The notes: generated from the sequence alone by a model not told the origin. A stretch of 64,000 nucleotides of DNA from Epiperipatus broadwayi (GCA_028023455.1 JAQFVV010001026.1:62001-126000), one strand, 5' to 3'; numbered from the stretch's first letter, positions 1-12,443 are shown. Numbers and translations: made by a program.

Positions 1-1062
1 CTGGGAGCTCTTCTACTGTAAGATATGAACTGGAAAATTTTAAAAGTAATTAAGAACTTTCGTCAAGATTTGACAAGCTTTTAATAATCAACTAAACCTA
101 ATTTTTAAAATGAACTTTTATCTGACTTTTAAGATTTCAAAATCAATTAATAATGTTTAATTTTATATATTTGAGTTTGCTAATTTAATCATTTCCATTT
201 TTTTTTTATTATTAATATTTATTGGCTAAATTATATAAATGTTAAATTTAAGTCGGGCATGAATGGCTGCATTGATTTGTAAAGTTATATTAATTAATTA
301 AGGGAGGGTTAATCTTAGATTATTTGTTTCATAGTTAAATTGGGTTAATCGATTGGATATATTGGTGTAATTAGTAAATGTAGCATGAGATCCGCTATGT
401 GCAGGATCATATTATATGCCACACTTGGGCAGAATAAGTCCCATTTCTCACTGACCATCGGAAGCAGACGGTATTCCCTGCTCCTTGGATCACTCCTTTA
501 GCCTATGGAATTGGGATAGTAAGACGGAAAACGCAGTCTTTTCCTATGGAGTTTTTTTTTTATTGTTCTTCTCACCAGACAGGTGTACCATTCCTATACT
601 GGACCAGAGTCAATATCTTCTATAACTATGCTGTTCAGATGTGCATTCCTGACAGTATGGTATTGTGCCGTTGTATTCATGCTGCATTGAATACATCAAT
701 ATATCAGATAGATTGGAGTTGGTTTGAATGCGAACTTTTGGCCTAAGGTTAAATAAGGGATAGAATATTTTCTTTTCAAATGCAATCTATGTAGTTTATT
801 TATACTCGACACTCTATTAAAAATATTATTAAATTCATCTGTGCAGTTGTTTAAAATAAAAATTTAAATTAATAATCAATCTAAAATAATAAATTTTATT
901 CCTCAATTTTATTTATATGTGCGTTAATAAATGTTTGTGTGTTAATTACTGGTAGTGGCTTATTTCATTTTTTTAACAATATTAATATATTTCTTTGAAG
1001 TATGTTTTATATTATTATCTCTGCTACTCCCTGAGCTAGTGGCATGGGATGACGGTCGTAAT
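1..1062 (+). repeat. Left copy of a long direct repeat shared with 62709-64000
   Basis: Bases 1-1062 align along their whole length with 62709-64000 in the same orientation. Shared landmarks are TTCTACTGTAAG near the start, TTTATCTGACTTTT, GAGATCCGCTA, TTCCTATGGAGTTTT, TGCATTCCTGACAGTAT/ TACATTCCTGACAGTAT and GGCCTAAGGTTAAATAAGGG. Small indels are frequent, and about 65 bp near 420-485 is present only here, so the copies are old. The first bases read as the last codons of an ORF ending LLL-stop, matching the end of the small ORF at 62586-62735. Best read as the 3' part of a duplicated gene or of a repeat family; the copy runs off the left edge. Confidence 0.75.
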
Positions 1063-1246
1063 AAAATGTATATGTACAGGTTGGATCTTTAATAGCGTGT
1101 ATCTGCCTACTATATAAATTTTCCAGGTTCAAATAGCCTGGTGGTCCCCTGTATGGCAGATACAGTAAGACTCCAGCTTCCAATACACCCTGATCATTAT
1201 AATAAATAAAAGTATTTAAAAACAAAAAACATTTTCCCTAGAAAGC

Positions 1247-3897
1247 TTACTATAATTTATTTACAATCACTTTGCCATATTCTTAACAATTGCTTTCTAC
1301 AAAATCTAGTATATTACAGTCGATAATTTCATGTTTGCTTAAATATAAAATTAATTCATATAGTTTACAATTTGACAGCAAAAAGATCTAGATAAATGAA
1401 AAACAATTTCATTATCATATTTCATTTACATATGTGAATTTTTTTTTATAATGTTATTTAATTATGTATTGTTTTAATAAAGATTATATTTAATTCTGAT
1501 GTTAATATATCTTTTATCTTCCCATACATTTAATATCTGTATGTGTGCTATATATGTATGATTGATCATGTTATGAATAATTTAAGAATCATGATTTATA
1601 AGTTGAAACTACATTTTGGGTGATAAATGGAAAGAACATTAAATATTATAGTGATTAGGTCTTGTGAAACACTAGCTTGCTTAAAAATTCAGAAAATAAT
1701 GCTCCCATGGCAGAATTTATAAATTATTCGATGGAATACAAACTAGTACATCATTCTGAATTCAATACTATACATATATAGATCAAACCAGAGTTATGGA
1801 AAGTGATCAAGTTTGTATTCCTTCACATTTTGGTGTACCAATTGTGTGCAATATATAGATATGGAATACTCTGGATCTCAAATTTTCTATTATATTTTGG
1901 TAGTCTAAGTGTGGTTAGATAGTTTTAAATAGGATATTCTGTTACATGTTTGGCACATAATCTATGAACTGTTATGATCCAATTTAAAGTGATTTGCTAG
2001 TATTGTTATATTTTGGTCTCCCAATCGGAACTTTATATCAAATTAATGATAGCCATGAGATTAAAAAAAATATATATAATATAATAATGACCAAAGGAAA
2101 TGAAGGGGGGAGGGGGGGTTACATATTTATGCAGAATGTAGAATGAAAATTTTAAAAAAAGAGATAAATTAGGCTAAACATTTTAAAGGAACAAGTAAGA
2201 ATAGAAAAGTTCAAAATAAAAATAGATTTAGAGATGTGGAAGGCAGCATAGGGAAAAGGGGAGCCCATTGCTCAATATAAATAAATTATTTGAAACTAAA
2301 ATAAAATATTGATAAAGTGCATGATAATCAGATGAAGAACAAAAAAAAAATGAAAAGCCAAAAACAATAATAGAAGAGTAAAACAATAATTAGTGAAAAA
2401 AAAAAAAAGAAGAAAACTGAAAAAAAAAGTGTAAAAATCAAAATAACCATGAATAAAATAAGAAAAATAAGAAGAAAATGGTAAAAACCATTCAGGTTTG
2501 ATTAAAATACTGAAAGATAATCAAGTTGGCATAAAATTCAGCAATCAGAAGAAGATAATGGAAAAATATGGAACAAAATATTTTGAACAAAATGGGGGCG
2601 ATTTTTAACAAGTTAAAAAAATAAAGAAATATATATTTACAAAAAAAAAATTTCAACTTCTATGAAAATTCTTTTTGCATTGAATGGCAACAAGAAGAAT
2701 GCATTTGTAATAATAACAAGATTTTAAAATCTTTCATATGAGATTTTAAAACCTTTCATATAATTAAGGGAAAGAAGTGAGAGTCTGTACTAGTGGAGTT
2801 TGAAGTGCTAATAAGAAGATAGGTATTTTACTCGAAGCTTCATGAGATTCTATGAAGTTTTAAAAATTGTGTTTTGCAGAGTGTATTTGAAGTGAATTGG
2901 TTGTTGAAGGTTTACAGTTAATGCAATCAAACTGACCATGCATTTATAGTAGATATATATATTTTCCTATAGACAATGAATCGTGATGCTTTTTATATAA
3001 TGTGCCATATATTCAGTCTTGGTTATACTTATTCTTTTTGCCAGATGGTAATTCCTGGCTCAATGTGAAATAATAATGTTAATAAGTTAAACCACTAAAC
3101 ATCACATCATCACCATCTCTTATGCTAGCACATAATTCTAGCCACAAGCCAGAAACTAGTATGGGGATATTGGATGAGTAAGCACTAGATGGAGATTTTA
3201 TGCATAAGCCTTCTGGCATCCATTGATTACTCTGGTTGGCACAGGGTGGCACTACTGTATGGAGAATTTTGCCTGTTTAATAATAGTAATAAGTCCTGGA
3301 TCATTCTATTTCAAATGCCGATAGAGTAATTTCTTGTAATCATTAGATGCTTTAACTCTTATGAGATGTGAGTAGCATAATATCTTGTTATTTATACTAA
3401 GTTATAATTTTGAGTTATTATCTAATGATAACAGGAAACAAATAGACAACACTAAATGACAATCCAAGTAGTGGAGATGAGCAATGAATCCTTACTTGTA
3501 CTTGAAGGTTCTATCAATAATGGATATCTTTTAAGAAAAGTGTGCATGAAAAATACCTATACAATCTATCCATTATGCAAGATAAAAAAATAATTTGCTT
3601 GAGAAAATAAATATATTCAGAATCAGTAACAATACAAGTACATGATAAAGTATAAGTGTATTATAAAAAATCCAAAAATGTCTACAAAACCAACAGATGC
3701 CAGCCTAATGTAGCTTGCCATAGTAGAAAATGTCATATCATGGCATTATCAATAAAAACATATATTGTTTTAAAATATAAAAGACTCCACTATAACCAAG
3801 AACTGATTCAAATGATATATTCAATCATAATAAGTGAAGTTAAGAAAAACTAAGTTATGAATGATGTAAATAAATTAGAGAAAATCACATTTAAAAA
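1247..3897 (+). repeat. Long repeat unit A (paralogue of 7664-10493)
   Basis: Shares a collinear series of blocks with 7664-10493: CCATATTCTTAACAA near the left end, ATGAAAATTTTAAAAAAAGAGATAAATTAG, the A/G-rich KMKK-like stretch at 2330-2600, CTTCATGAGATTC near 2840, TAATTCCTGG near 3048, and AAAAATACCTATRCA near 3550. The copies differ by many substitutions and by a block at about 3090-3290 present only here. The plus strand carries a lysine-rich, coiled-coil-like but stop-riddled reading. The family was not recognised. Confidence 0.6.
3130..3285 (+). repeat. Copy of the foldback-arm repeat also at 19308-19573
   Basis: The segment around GGGGATATTGGATGAGTA, ATTTTATGCA, GCATCCATTGATTACT and TACTGTATGGAGA is strongly similar to the right arm of the foldback element at 19451-19573. 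It lies in a block of unit A that is absent from unit B, so it is best explained as an insertion after the two units separated. Confidence 0.6.
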
Positions 3898-4317
3898 TGA
3901 GTAAGAACCATCTAGTTTGATCATTATTTAAATAGAATTTTTAAAAAAAATATTCATGAAATTAAAAATAAGTTGGAATGACAATTTTATTTCCACAATA
4001 GGTGAGGAAAACTGAGAACGAAATATGGAAATATATATCTAGTTATAGCATGGTAGTAAATCAATAATTAAAAGAAGAGAAAAATAAAGTTTTATGAAGC
4101 TGCTTTACTTCATTGAAAGAATATTATACTAAAGATTAGAATGAATTCTTTCAAAATTCTAATCAAAACCACCTTGTGTTTATAAATAGTCAAAATAAGA
4201 GTCATAGATCAATTCATAGATCACATGACCCTATCTCTTAAGCTTGTAAGTTATAAACAGTGAGAATTGCCAATTCCTCTACAAGCTTTATGATCTAGTG
4301 TCTGAGCCTATCCTGAC

Positions 4318-4360
4318 ACCTCTCTGAGGAGTGCCAAAGCACGAAACCATGGTCAGGGGT
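4318..4360 (+). ncRNA. Hammerhead ribozyme, copy 1 (type I)
   Basis: Stem I pairs ACCTCT (4318-4323) with AGGGGT (4355-4360), six pairs including one G-U. The core is CTGAGGA (4324-4330), which fits CUGANGA because position 7 is free. Stem II is GTGC/GCAC closed by a CAAA loop (4331-4342). The second core is GAAA (4343-4346). Stem III is ACC/GGT around AT (4346-4353), and C4354 is the expected cleavage site after GUC. All invariant bases are present. ACCATGGT is self-complementary, so stem III is weak in a monomer but could form an eight-pair stem in a double hammerhead. Confidence 0.88.
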
Positions 4361-4715
4361 TTGGGGAGGGGTTCCTGACAGAGATATTTTAAGTGCTGTC
4401 TCTGGCTAAGCATTTATCATAAAGCTTGTAGAGGAAATGGCAATCCTCATTGTTTTATAACTTACAAGCTTAAGAGATAGGGTCATGTGATCTATGACTC
4501 TTATTTTGACTATTTATAGTCTCTGCCATAAGTCTTATGCAATTTTTTATATTACTAAGACAACTACTATATGGTATGGCTGAAGATTTATCAGCCCCAT
4601 AAAGCTATTTGAGAGATGTCTGAAAATTTTAGATTTTCAACTCAATAGATAACTTTTAGTTAAATGCTGGCTTTGGGTTGGTATTTTTAGATCTAGTATC
4701 TGAACCTACCTTGAC

Positions 4716-4758
4716 ACCTCTCTGAGGAGTGCCAAAGCACGAAACCATGGTCAGGGGT
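4716..4758 (+). ncRNA. Hammerhead ribozyme, copy 2 (type I)
   Basis: Identical to copy 1 in every core and stem base: ACCTCT, CTGAGGA, GTGC-CAAA-GCAC, GAAACCATGGTC, AGGGGT. It begins exactly 398 bp after copy 1. If both cleave (after 4354 and 4752) a 398-nt RNA would be released. Flanking sequence differs at several positions (GAGCCTATC against GAACCTACC just upstream) while the ribozyme itself does not. Confidence 0.88.
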
Positions 4759-5079
4759 TTGGGAAGGGGTTCCTGACAGAGATATTTTAAGTGCTGGCTC
4801 TGGCTAAGCATTTATCATAAAGCTTGTAGAGGAATTGGCAATCCTCACTGTTCACCTTGTGTTTATTTTTGCCATAATACATAATACATATTATAAACTA
4901 TTAACATTTTAAAATTAAAATATTATAAATTCAAACATGGCTATCTTCAATTGAAGTTAATTTTTTAATATAAATTTTATTATTTAAAATAAAAGTCTAT
5001 ATAATTTATATTATTAATTTAATTAAAATCATGCAAAAAAAAAAAAACTATTTAAATAAACATGGTAATCCAATATTTT

Positions 5080-6790
5080 AAAAAAAAAAAGAGAATGCTT
5101 GCTAAAGTTAAATTATCTCTAAAAATAATGTGGATATGAAGTAAAATTGTAACATGAATTATAGTGTGAGAAATTGATCTGACTTCTTGGCTGATAGATA
5201 GTTGTGATAGGATTGAGTTAAAGGTGAAAGATGTATTGATAAAAAACAAAAAAAAAATCCAAATATATATTACAGTGCAATAATTGTACACCCCTACCAC
5301 AAGATGTTAAAAGCAGATAGAAATCAGTCCCTACCTTGCATGAGAGTAGCATTGAAAGTTACCAAAACTCTCAACGTGACCAAGGAAATCAGATGTTGAT
5401 ATCTCTATAACACTACAGATATATTATTCATTAAGTGACATTTAAACTATATATTTGAGCTATGGATAATGTCTAGCCTAATAAATGTTTAGTAAAAGTT
5501 ATCAATATTATTCCACAAAGTAGTTTGTAACAGAGTGATAAAGCAGAAAATTTTAAACCTGTCAATTAAACTATAGTAATTCACACGTTACTGAAGCATA
5601 TGATCAAAGACACATGCAAAAGATAAATGATTCCCAAGATGCACATTTCGTGCCTAACAACTACTCATCAATTAGCTCAGATCACAATCTTTTACATATA
5701 TCTTCAGCAATTGTTCAGTATATATATAGAGAAAACAAATTACTATAGATTAATTGACAGATGTCAAATTTTCTGCTTTACAACTCTGATACAAATTATT
5801 TTGTGGAATTATACTAATAACTTTTACTAAACATTTATTAGACTAGATATTATCCATAGTTCAAATATATACTTTAAATGTCACTTAATGAATAATATAT
5901 CTGCAGGGTTATAGAAATATCAACACCTGATTTCCTTGGTCAAGTTGGGTTTTGGTAACTTTCAATGCACTACTCTCATACAAGGTAGGGACTGATTTCT
6001 ATTTGCTTTTAACATCTTGTAGAGGGGTTTACAATCATTGCACTATAATATATATTTGCAAGTTTTTTGGCAGTACACTTTTCACTTTTAGCTCCATCCT
6101 ATCACAATCATCTATCAGCCCAGATATCAGACGTACTCCCACATTATAAATACATTAGAAACATACACTTATTAAAGTAATTCATACATTGCAATTTTAC
6201 TTCATATACACATTATTTTTTTTAGAGATAATTAAACTTAATTTCATAAAATATGTATTTAAATATATTTCAAACTTCTATTCCATTATATGTGAAAAAG
6301 GTAAATGATCTACAAGATGCACATTTCATCCCAAATCACTCATCAGTTGGCCCGGATCACAATCTCTTACACATATCTTCATCATTTGTTCAGTATATAT
6401 AGATAGCAAATTACTATAGTTTAATGAACAAGTTTTAAATTTTCTGTTTTACAACTTTTATGCATAGCCTAAATATATCTTTAAGGATCACTTAATGAAT
6501 AATATATCTGCAGTATTATAGAGATATCAATATCTAAATTCCTTGCCTATGCTGAAAGTTTTGATAACTTTCACTATACCTTGCTTACGCAAAATAGAGA
6601 CTAATTTCTAATCACTTTCAATATCTTGTGGGGGATGTACAATCACTGCACTATAATATATATTTGCAAGTTTTTGTTTTTTATCAGTGCATCTTTCATC
6701 TTTATCTCAATCCTATCACAATTATCCATCAGCCCTGAAGTGAGATCAACCTCCTACAGTGTAGGTACATTAGAAACATTTTCAAGTAAT
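5080..6790. repeat. Three-copy repeat, one copy inverted
   Basis: Copies lie at about 5080-5580 (minus orientation), 5622-6180 (plus) and 6302-6790 (plus). Shared landmarks in plus orientation are AAGATGCACATTTC, TGTTCAGTATATATA, CACTTAATGAATAATATATCTGCAG, the ACATCTTGTAGAGGGG / TATCTTGTGGGGG block, and CACTATAATATATATTTGCAAG. The first pair forms a hairpin with ~490-bp arms. ORFs read here lie on mirrored strands of the same sequence and are not genes. Family unknown; possibly a foldback or Penelope-type repeat with an inverted copy. Confidence 0.65.
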
Positions 6791-7663
6791 TGATGTTTTA
6801 CAATTTAACTTCATATAATATGTATTTAAATATATTACAAACTTCTAGTTTAACTGACATAATCTTGAAGTAGTGATGTTGTTCGGTGGATGAATTATTT
6901 AAGTAGAAACTTATTAAGTTTTATTTATTTTTCAAGTATTGCTAAATTACAGAAATCTATCAGTAGGTAAGACAGTTTATGCTACTATAATTCCTGAAAT
7001 TAATAAAACTTACTACTAGCATACAAAAGACAGCTTCTAGCCAATACGAATACCCAGAAAAACTATGAAATCCTTGAAAGAATAGTTAAAAAGGGTATAA
7101 TTAATATTATACAGCTTTCTAAGCATTAAATGGTTTCTATCCTTGAAGTCAGAGATTTCATGATATGCAGTGCCAGATTTTTCATTTCAGCTGAATTTAA
7201 CAAATTTAACCAAGTATCTACCCCTTTACATAATCTGAGAGGGATAAAGAAGACTGTGCCTGCAGAACCTTGAATCTAGTGTAAATTCCTACTCCATCCA
7301 AAAGCCAACCTGTGTCTACATAAAAATATTTGGTATTGTTCTATTAACAGTACCAAAAATATTTAATCTAACCTGTAATAAATCTGTGAAAAGGAAAGCA
7401 GATGAATATGCTACTTGGAAATATCTTCAAGGAAAAGATAATTAACTAGCTCAACAAATACTCAAATTCATGATACTTCATTTGAATTAACTGTTATGAA
7501 AACCAGTAAAATAAAGATATATAAATATATTTAATTTTTTACGATTTGACATCATTTAATTTTTTAAAATATATATAAAGAATATTTTGGTCTGTATTCC
7601 TTTATGGGGGAACAAATTGTATTTCACTAGCTTCACAACAGTTTAGTTTGATATTTTTGGAAG

Positions 7664-10493
7664 ATTACTAAAATTTATTTATAACCAGTTTGCTATATTC
7701 TTAACAACTACATTCCACAGCTAGATACAAATTTTTGTGTATAAAGGAATATATAAAAATTAACATTTTTCATATTTAATTCAATATAAAATTTATATAA
7801 CTTCTTGTTCAACAAACAAAAGATATCTAGATTAATATAGAACCGTTTCATATAATTTGTATGGATAAATTTGTTATCTCTGTCATATTGTTAATTTATC
7901 TTATATTTTATTAAATTATTATAATTAATATATCCTTTACTTTTTCCAGTTATAGGTAACTAGACAATCATGGTCTATAAGCACAAATTTTATTTTTTAA
8001 ACAGAAAAAATATTAAATAATGTAGGAATTAGATCATGTGAGATATTAGACTGACTGAAAATCCAAAAGGTGGTACTCCCATGGAAAAACTTTAAGTTAA
8101 ATCATAGAAAATAAATAAGCTGGTGGACTATTTTAAATTTTGGTACTATAGATAATTATATCAAAAATCATATTAGGGAGTAATCATTCCCTCTCATATT
8201 GGATGGCCACGTATAGATGTCCAATAATTTTAACATTTCTAATATGATCAATTATTTTTGATAATACAAACATGACCCCAAAGATGACATGAACTAGTAC
8301 ATTGCATTACATGTTTAGCACACAATTGTAGTGGTACTATTGAAGCTCATTCATAAAATTTCATTCCAAATTCCATTACATTTTGGTGATGCAAATGGAT
8401 TATCTGATAAATCATTTAAAGTGATATATCAGTATTCCATTGTATTTGCCAAGCTAATTGGGAGTATATAACAAGCTACAGTTGGGCCTTGATATATAAA
8501 AAAAAGTTATAATAAATAAAATAATATATTAACAGTAATCAAATCAGAATAAATGGAAAAAAGCAATCACATATATAGAAACACTATAGAATGAAAAATA
8601 AAGAGAGAAAATAAATTAGATTAAATATTTAAAAAGGACAGATTATAAAAGAAAAGTTTAAAAAACCAAGTAAACTCAGCTATATTAAATGAAGATGGAA
8701 GATTTCATAAGAGGAAAGTTATGAGCAACAAGAACCTCCATCCAAAATGATCATGGAATAAAATAAAATAAAAACGATTAAAAAAATAGAAGAGACTAAG
8801 GCAAAGATGGAGATTGACGATCAATGTAAGATGAAGAAATGAGAACAAAGTATTCAAAAATTGAACAACAAAATTGAAGAGGGTAAGAATAAAATGAAAA
8901 TCAATAATCAAAAGATGATGAAGACAATGGAAGAAATTTTGAACAAAATGAAGAAAGATTCATAACAAATTAAAGAAATAAAGCAGAATACTTATAAAAA
9001 ATTTGTTAACTTATATGAAAACCTCTATAGCACTGAATGAAAAAAAATGTGTTTGTATTTAAAGATGAAAAGAATATTAAGCACTCCAGTAATAGTGGGT
9101 TTTAAAACTTTTATAGAGATGAGTAAGAAAAAAAGAGTTTATGTCAGAAAAACTTGAAGTGCTGCGAGGAGGAAGATATTTATAAGCAACAAAATTTGCA
9201 CCCAAATGATCATGGAATAAAATAAAATAAAAAATTATTAAAAAAATAGAAGAGGACAAAGCAAAGATGGAAAATGACAGTCAGTATAAGATGAAGAATA
9301 GAAAATAAAAAAGAACAAAATAAAAATAAACAATCAAAAGATGATGAAGACAATGGAAGTAATTTTGAACAAAATAAAGAAAGATTCTTCAAACCTTAAA
9401 GAAATAGAGCAGAATACTTATAAAAAAATTTGCTACCTTTTTTGAGGAACCCTATAACACTGAAGTTAAAGGAAGTGTTTGTATTTAAGGATAAAAAGAT
9501 ATTAAGGATTTCAGTAACAATGGATTTTAAAACATTTATAGAGTGAGTAAGAAAGAAAGACTTTATGTCAGAAAAATTTGATGTGACTGTGAGGAAGAAG
9601 ATATTTAATGATGCCTCATGAGATTCTTTGGAATGATGAAGATTATATTTTACAGGGGAGTGTTTCTGAAAAAAATTGATCAATGACCATTGTGAGCTCA
9701 CCATGTGTCCATGCTAACTATGCACCTTTAGTATATACACATTTCATTTTTTTTCTTTCACATCAATAAAGTTCAAAACTTTTAAAATACTGGCCAGATA
9801 TTCAGTACTGGGCATATTTAGTCTTTTTGCTTAATGAGTATTCTTGTTTGTAAAAACCTACTTTTAATTTATTTTAAATACCAATAAAGTAATTCCTGGT
9901 AGTCATCAAATGCTTTGATCTTGATATATGTGTGCCATTAATTAGCCCCTTATTGTGCTCAAACTATAATTCTAAGATATAACCGAATCATTATAGGAAA
10001 AGAGAACCATCGGAGAATGATCCAAGATTGAATGAGAATCCCATAATGGAGAAGAGATTACTGAATCATTGCAGAAAATGTTAACCCTCAGGAAATGATC
10101 CATGACAAGATGAGAATTCCAGAATGGAGATGAATAAATAAACCCTTACTAACACTAATGATATATTTCAGAGATAGTGCGTGTGAAAAATACCTATGCA
10201 TTCACTTCATATAATGGAGCCAAAGAAATTTGCTTGAAAAAATTATTAACTCTCTGACAAAAATATTTATATCATAAAAAGTATAAATGTATTATAGAAA
10301 CCTCAAAAATGACTTCAAAGTCAAAGAATCTAACTACAGATATTCCATGCCATCATAAAAAATATTATAACATAACATTGTCAATACAACATACATAGAT
10401 TTAGGAAAGCAAGAATTGATTCAAATAATTTATGTTTATCCAAAATAAGCAAAAACAAAAAAAACACTTTAGAAAAAATCATATTTAAATGCT
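7664..10493 (+). repeat. Long repeat unit B (paralogue of 1247-3897)
   Basis: Direct-orientation counterpart of unit A. Within it a further 459-bp tandem duplication is visible: ATGATCATGGAATA starts at 8747 and again at 9206, each followed by lysine/glutamate-rich plus-strand readings such as NNQKMMKTMEEILNKMKKD, interrupted by stops. That pattern looks like a decayed coiled-coil protein of a mobile element. Units A and B could be long terminal repeats of one very old element or two insertions of a family; no TG..CA ends or target duplication were found to decide. Confidence 0.55.
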
Positions 10494-11305
10494 CCAATTA
10501 AAATTAAATTAAGACACTTTTTAGATTTTCCTTTCTGAAAATTCTCTATATAATTGCCAATCTTTTTTTTATATTCATTTACTACCCATTCTGAATTGGC
10601 ATTAAATATATTTTATAAATAATGAAAATATCAAATTCAGTTTAATACATAATCACAAGTATTTATTGAAGAAGGCAGAATTGTTAAAACAAAGTGTCCT
10701 TTTTAAAATAAAAAAACACAAGAAAGTTTGTTTACCAAAAAAGATTATAAGATCTAAAATCAAACTTCTGCAAATTGCAGTTACTAAAAAAATTTTTCTG
10801 TTTTGACTTAATCTATATAGGATTGAGAAAATGTAAAAATATTAATTTGAATAACATTTTAGAGAAATAGCTTTAACAAATTAGAGATTTAGAACAAAGA
10901 CAACAAAAAGTTCTCAATAACTAAATATTGCTATTGGAGTAGAAATGAAATTAAATAATTTTGTTTTCCATATTTCAAATCTATATTTATTTACTCTTTA
11001 AGATTTCTGTAAGAAGCTGTCATAAGTACACATGACTCATCCCCCTCCCCCCAAAAAAAACTCAATGAAACCTTTTAAATATTCTCAATTATCTAAACTG
11101 ATAAAAATATTTAGACAATCTTTTGAAAAATGGATTTACATCCATAATTTGTAGTTTATAATACTTGTAGACTTAATGACAAGCCTATTCAATAATATAT
11201 AAATAAAGTTTTATCTTAATACAATTTCTTTCATAATTAATTTATAAGTAAAAAAGAAAATTTATGAAATTGAAAGAATTACATGATCTACTAAAATAGA
11301 CATTA

Positions 11306-11850
11306 TTCATCAAGCACACAGGAAGTCTGTAATTAGAAAAAGAAAGGCTTTAATCATTTTCACATGCGCCTTAATCATTTATATAATAGCCAAATGATGT
11401 AGTTTTTGACTATAGAAGGACCTTTCAAACCTCAACACAAAATACACTTTATAAAGATAAGCATGGCCATCTTATCTTTAACCTAAATTCTTAATTATAT
11501 AGGTCAATCTGAAGCATCTTGATTTGAGAGTATGAAGATATTACGTTGTGATTTACAACAAGTTAATATTAAGATTTTTTAATGGAAATATAGAAACTAA
11601 TGTAATGTTCCAATTATTTATCAAGCACCCAGGAAGTCTGTAATTAGAAAGAGAAAGGCTTTCAACCCTCTATTGTCAAAAACTACATCGCTGGCTATTA
11701 TACAAACATTTAAGGTGCATGTGAAAAAGGTTAAAGCCTTTCTCTTTCTAAATGCAGACTTTCTGTGTTCTTGATAAATAATCAGAACATTACATTAGCT
11801 TCTATATTTCCATTAAAAGATCTTAATATTAACTTGTTGTAAATCGCAAG
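11306..11850. repeat. Nested inverted repeats
   Basis: Segment 11306-11430 (AGGAAGTCTGTAATTAG, AGAAAGGCTTTAATC, CATGCGCC, AATAGCCAAATGATGTAGTTTTTGAC) is inverted at about 11660-11790. Segment 11550-11660 (ACAACAAGTTAATATTAAGAT through AAGTCTGTAATTAG) is inverted at about 11735-11850. The two palindromes overlap, suggesting repeated foldback insertion or an inversion with duplication. No coding content. Confidence 0.6.
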
Positions 11851-12443
11851 ATTTCACTAAGTTAATTTTTGAAAGGAATTAGTGGATTTAAATGTGAAGA
11901 GAGATATTATGTCAAAATATTTCCTATTTTTCTTACTAAAAATATTCTAATATATTGCAACAACAACAAAAAAAATTGACTTAAATTAAAATTTGTTTAA
12001 ATGACTAAGGGAATAGTAATCAGTGCATCCATGTCAATTAATTGGAATTTAAAATGGGAAAGATGAAAATTTTTGCCAAGTTTCAAATAAGCTTAGGATT
12101 TTTTTTAAAGATAGGTATCACATAATCACTCAAAGATAACCATTCAATGTTGGTTAATAAATGGACAAATATGTAAGGTGATAAAATAAGGAAAGAAAAC
12201 ACTTGGCTCTTAGCAAGACTGATAAATAATGTTATACTTCATTGTTCTTTTATTGATGAATAGTGTTGTCTTTAGCGAGCATTTTAAAGGTTATCGCAAT
12301 TTCACCTTATAGTTTATCTATTATTTTTTATTTCTGAGCTTGTAAATATTGGAAAAACTTGTTCAATTAGTAATTTTTCTCTTACTATTTGAGTGAAACA
12401 ATGAGAAATTTCAGATCTTATATATATTTTTTTATATATCAAA

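Larger units (their letters stand above)
4184..4852 (+). mobile_element. Retrozyme/SINE-like retroelement with dimeric hammerhead ribozymes
   Basis: A 669-bp insertion is bounded by perfect 14-bp direct repeats CACCTTGTGTTTAT (4170-4183 and 4853-4866). Inside, a 398-bp unit starting GATCTAGT occurs once complete (4292-4689) and once truncated (4690-4852). Each copy has a full hammerhead core at the same offset. The left end (about 4181-4294) is an inverted copy of 4417-4518, including a 12-bp internal duplication TCATAGATCAAT. Direct tandem copies with an extra truncated inverted copy at one end are characteristic of Penelope-like element insertions, and metazoan retrozymes with hammerheads are thought to move with that machinery. 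No ORF is present, so it would be non-autonomous. Structure is read directly; the mobilising family is inferred. Confidence 0.85.

Noticed and set aside
1112-1150. Possible micro-exon between TTTTCCAG and GTAAGA reading VQIAWWSPVWQIQ
   Set aside because: Only 38-39 nt, no partner exon and no recognised family; splice-like words are frequent in AT-rich DNA.
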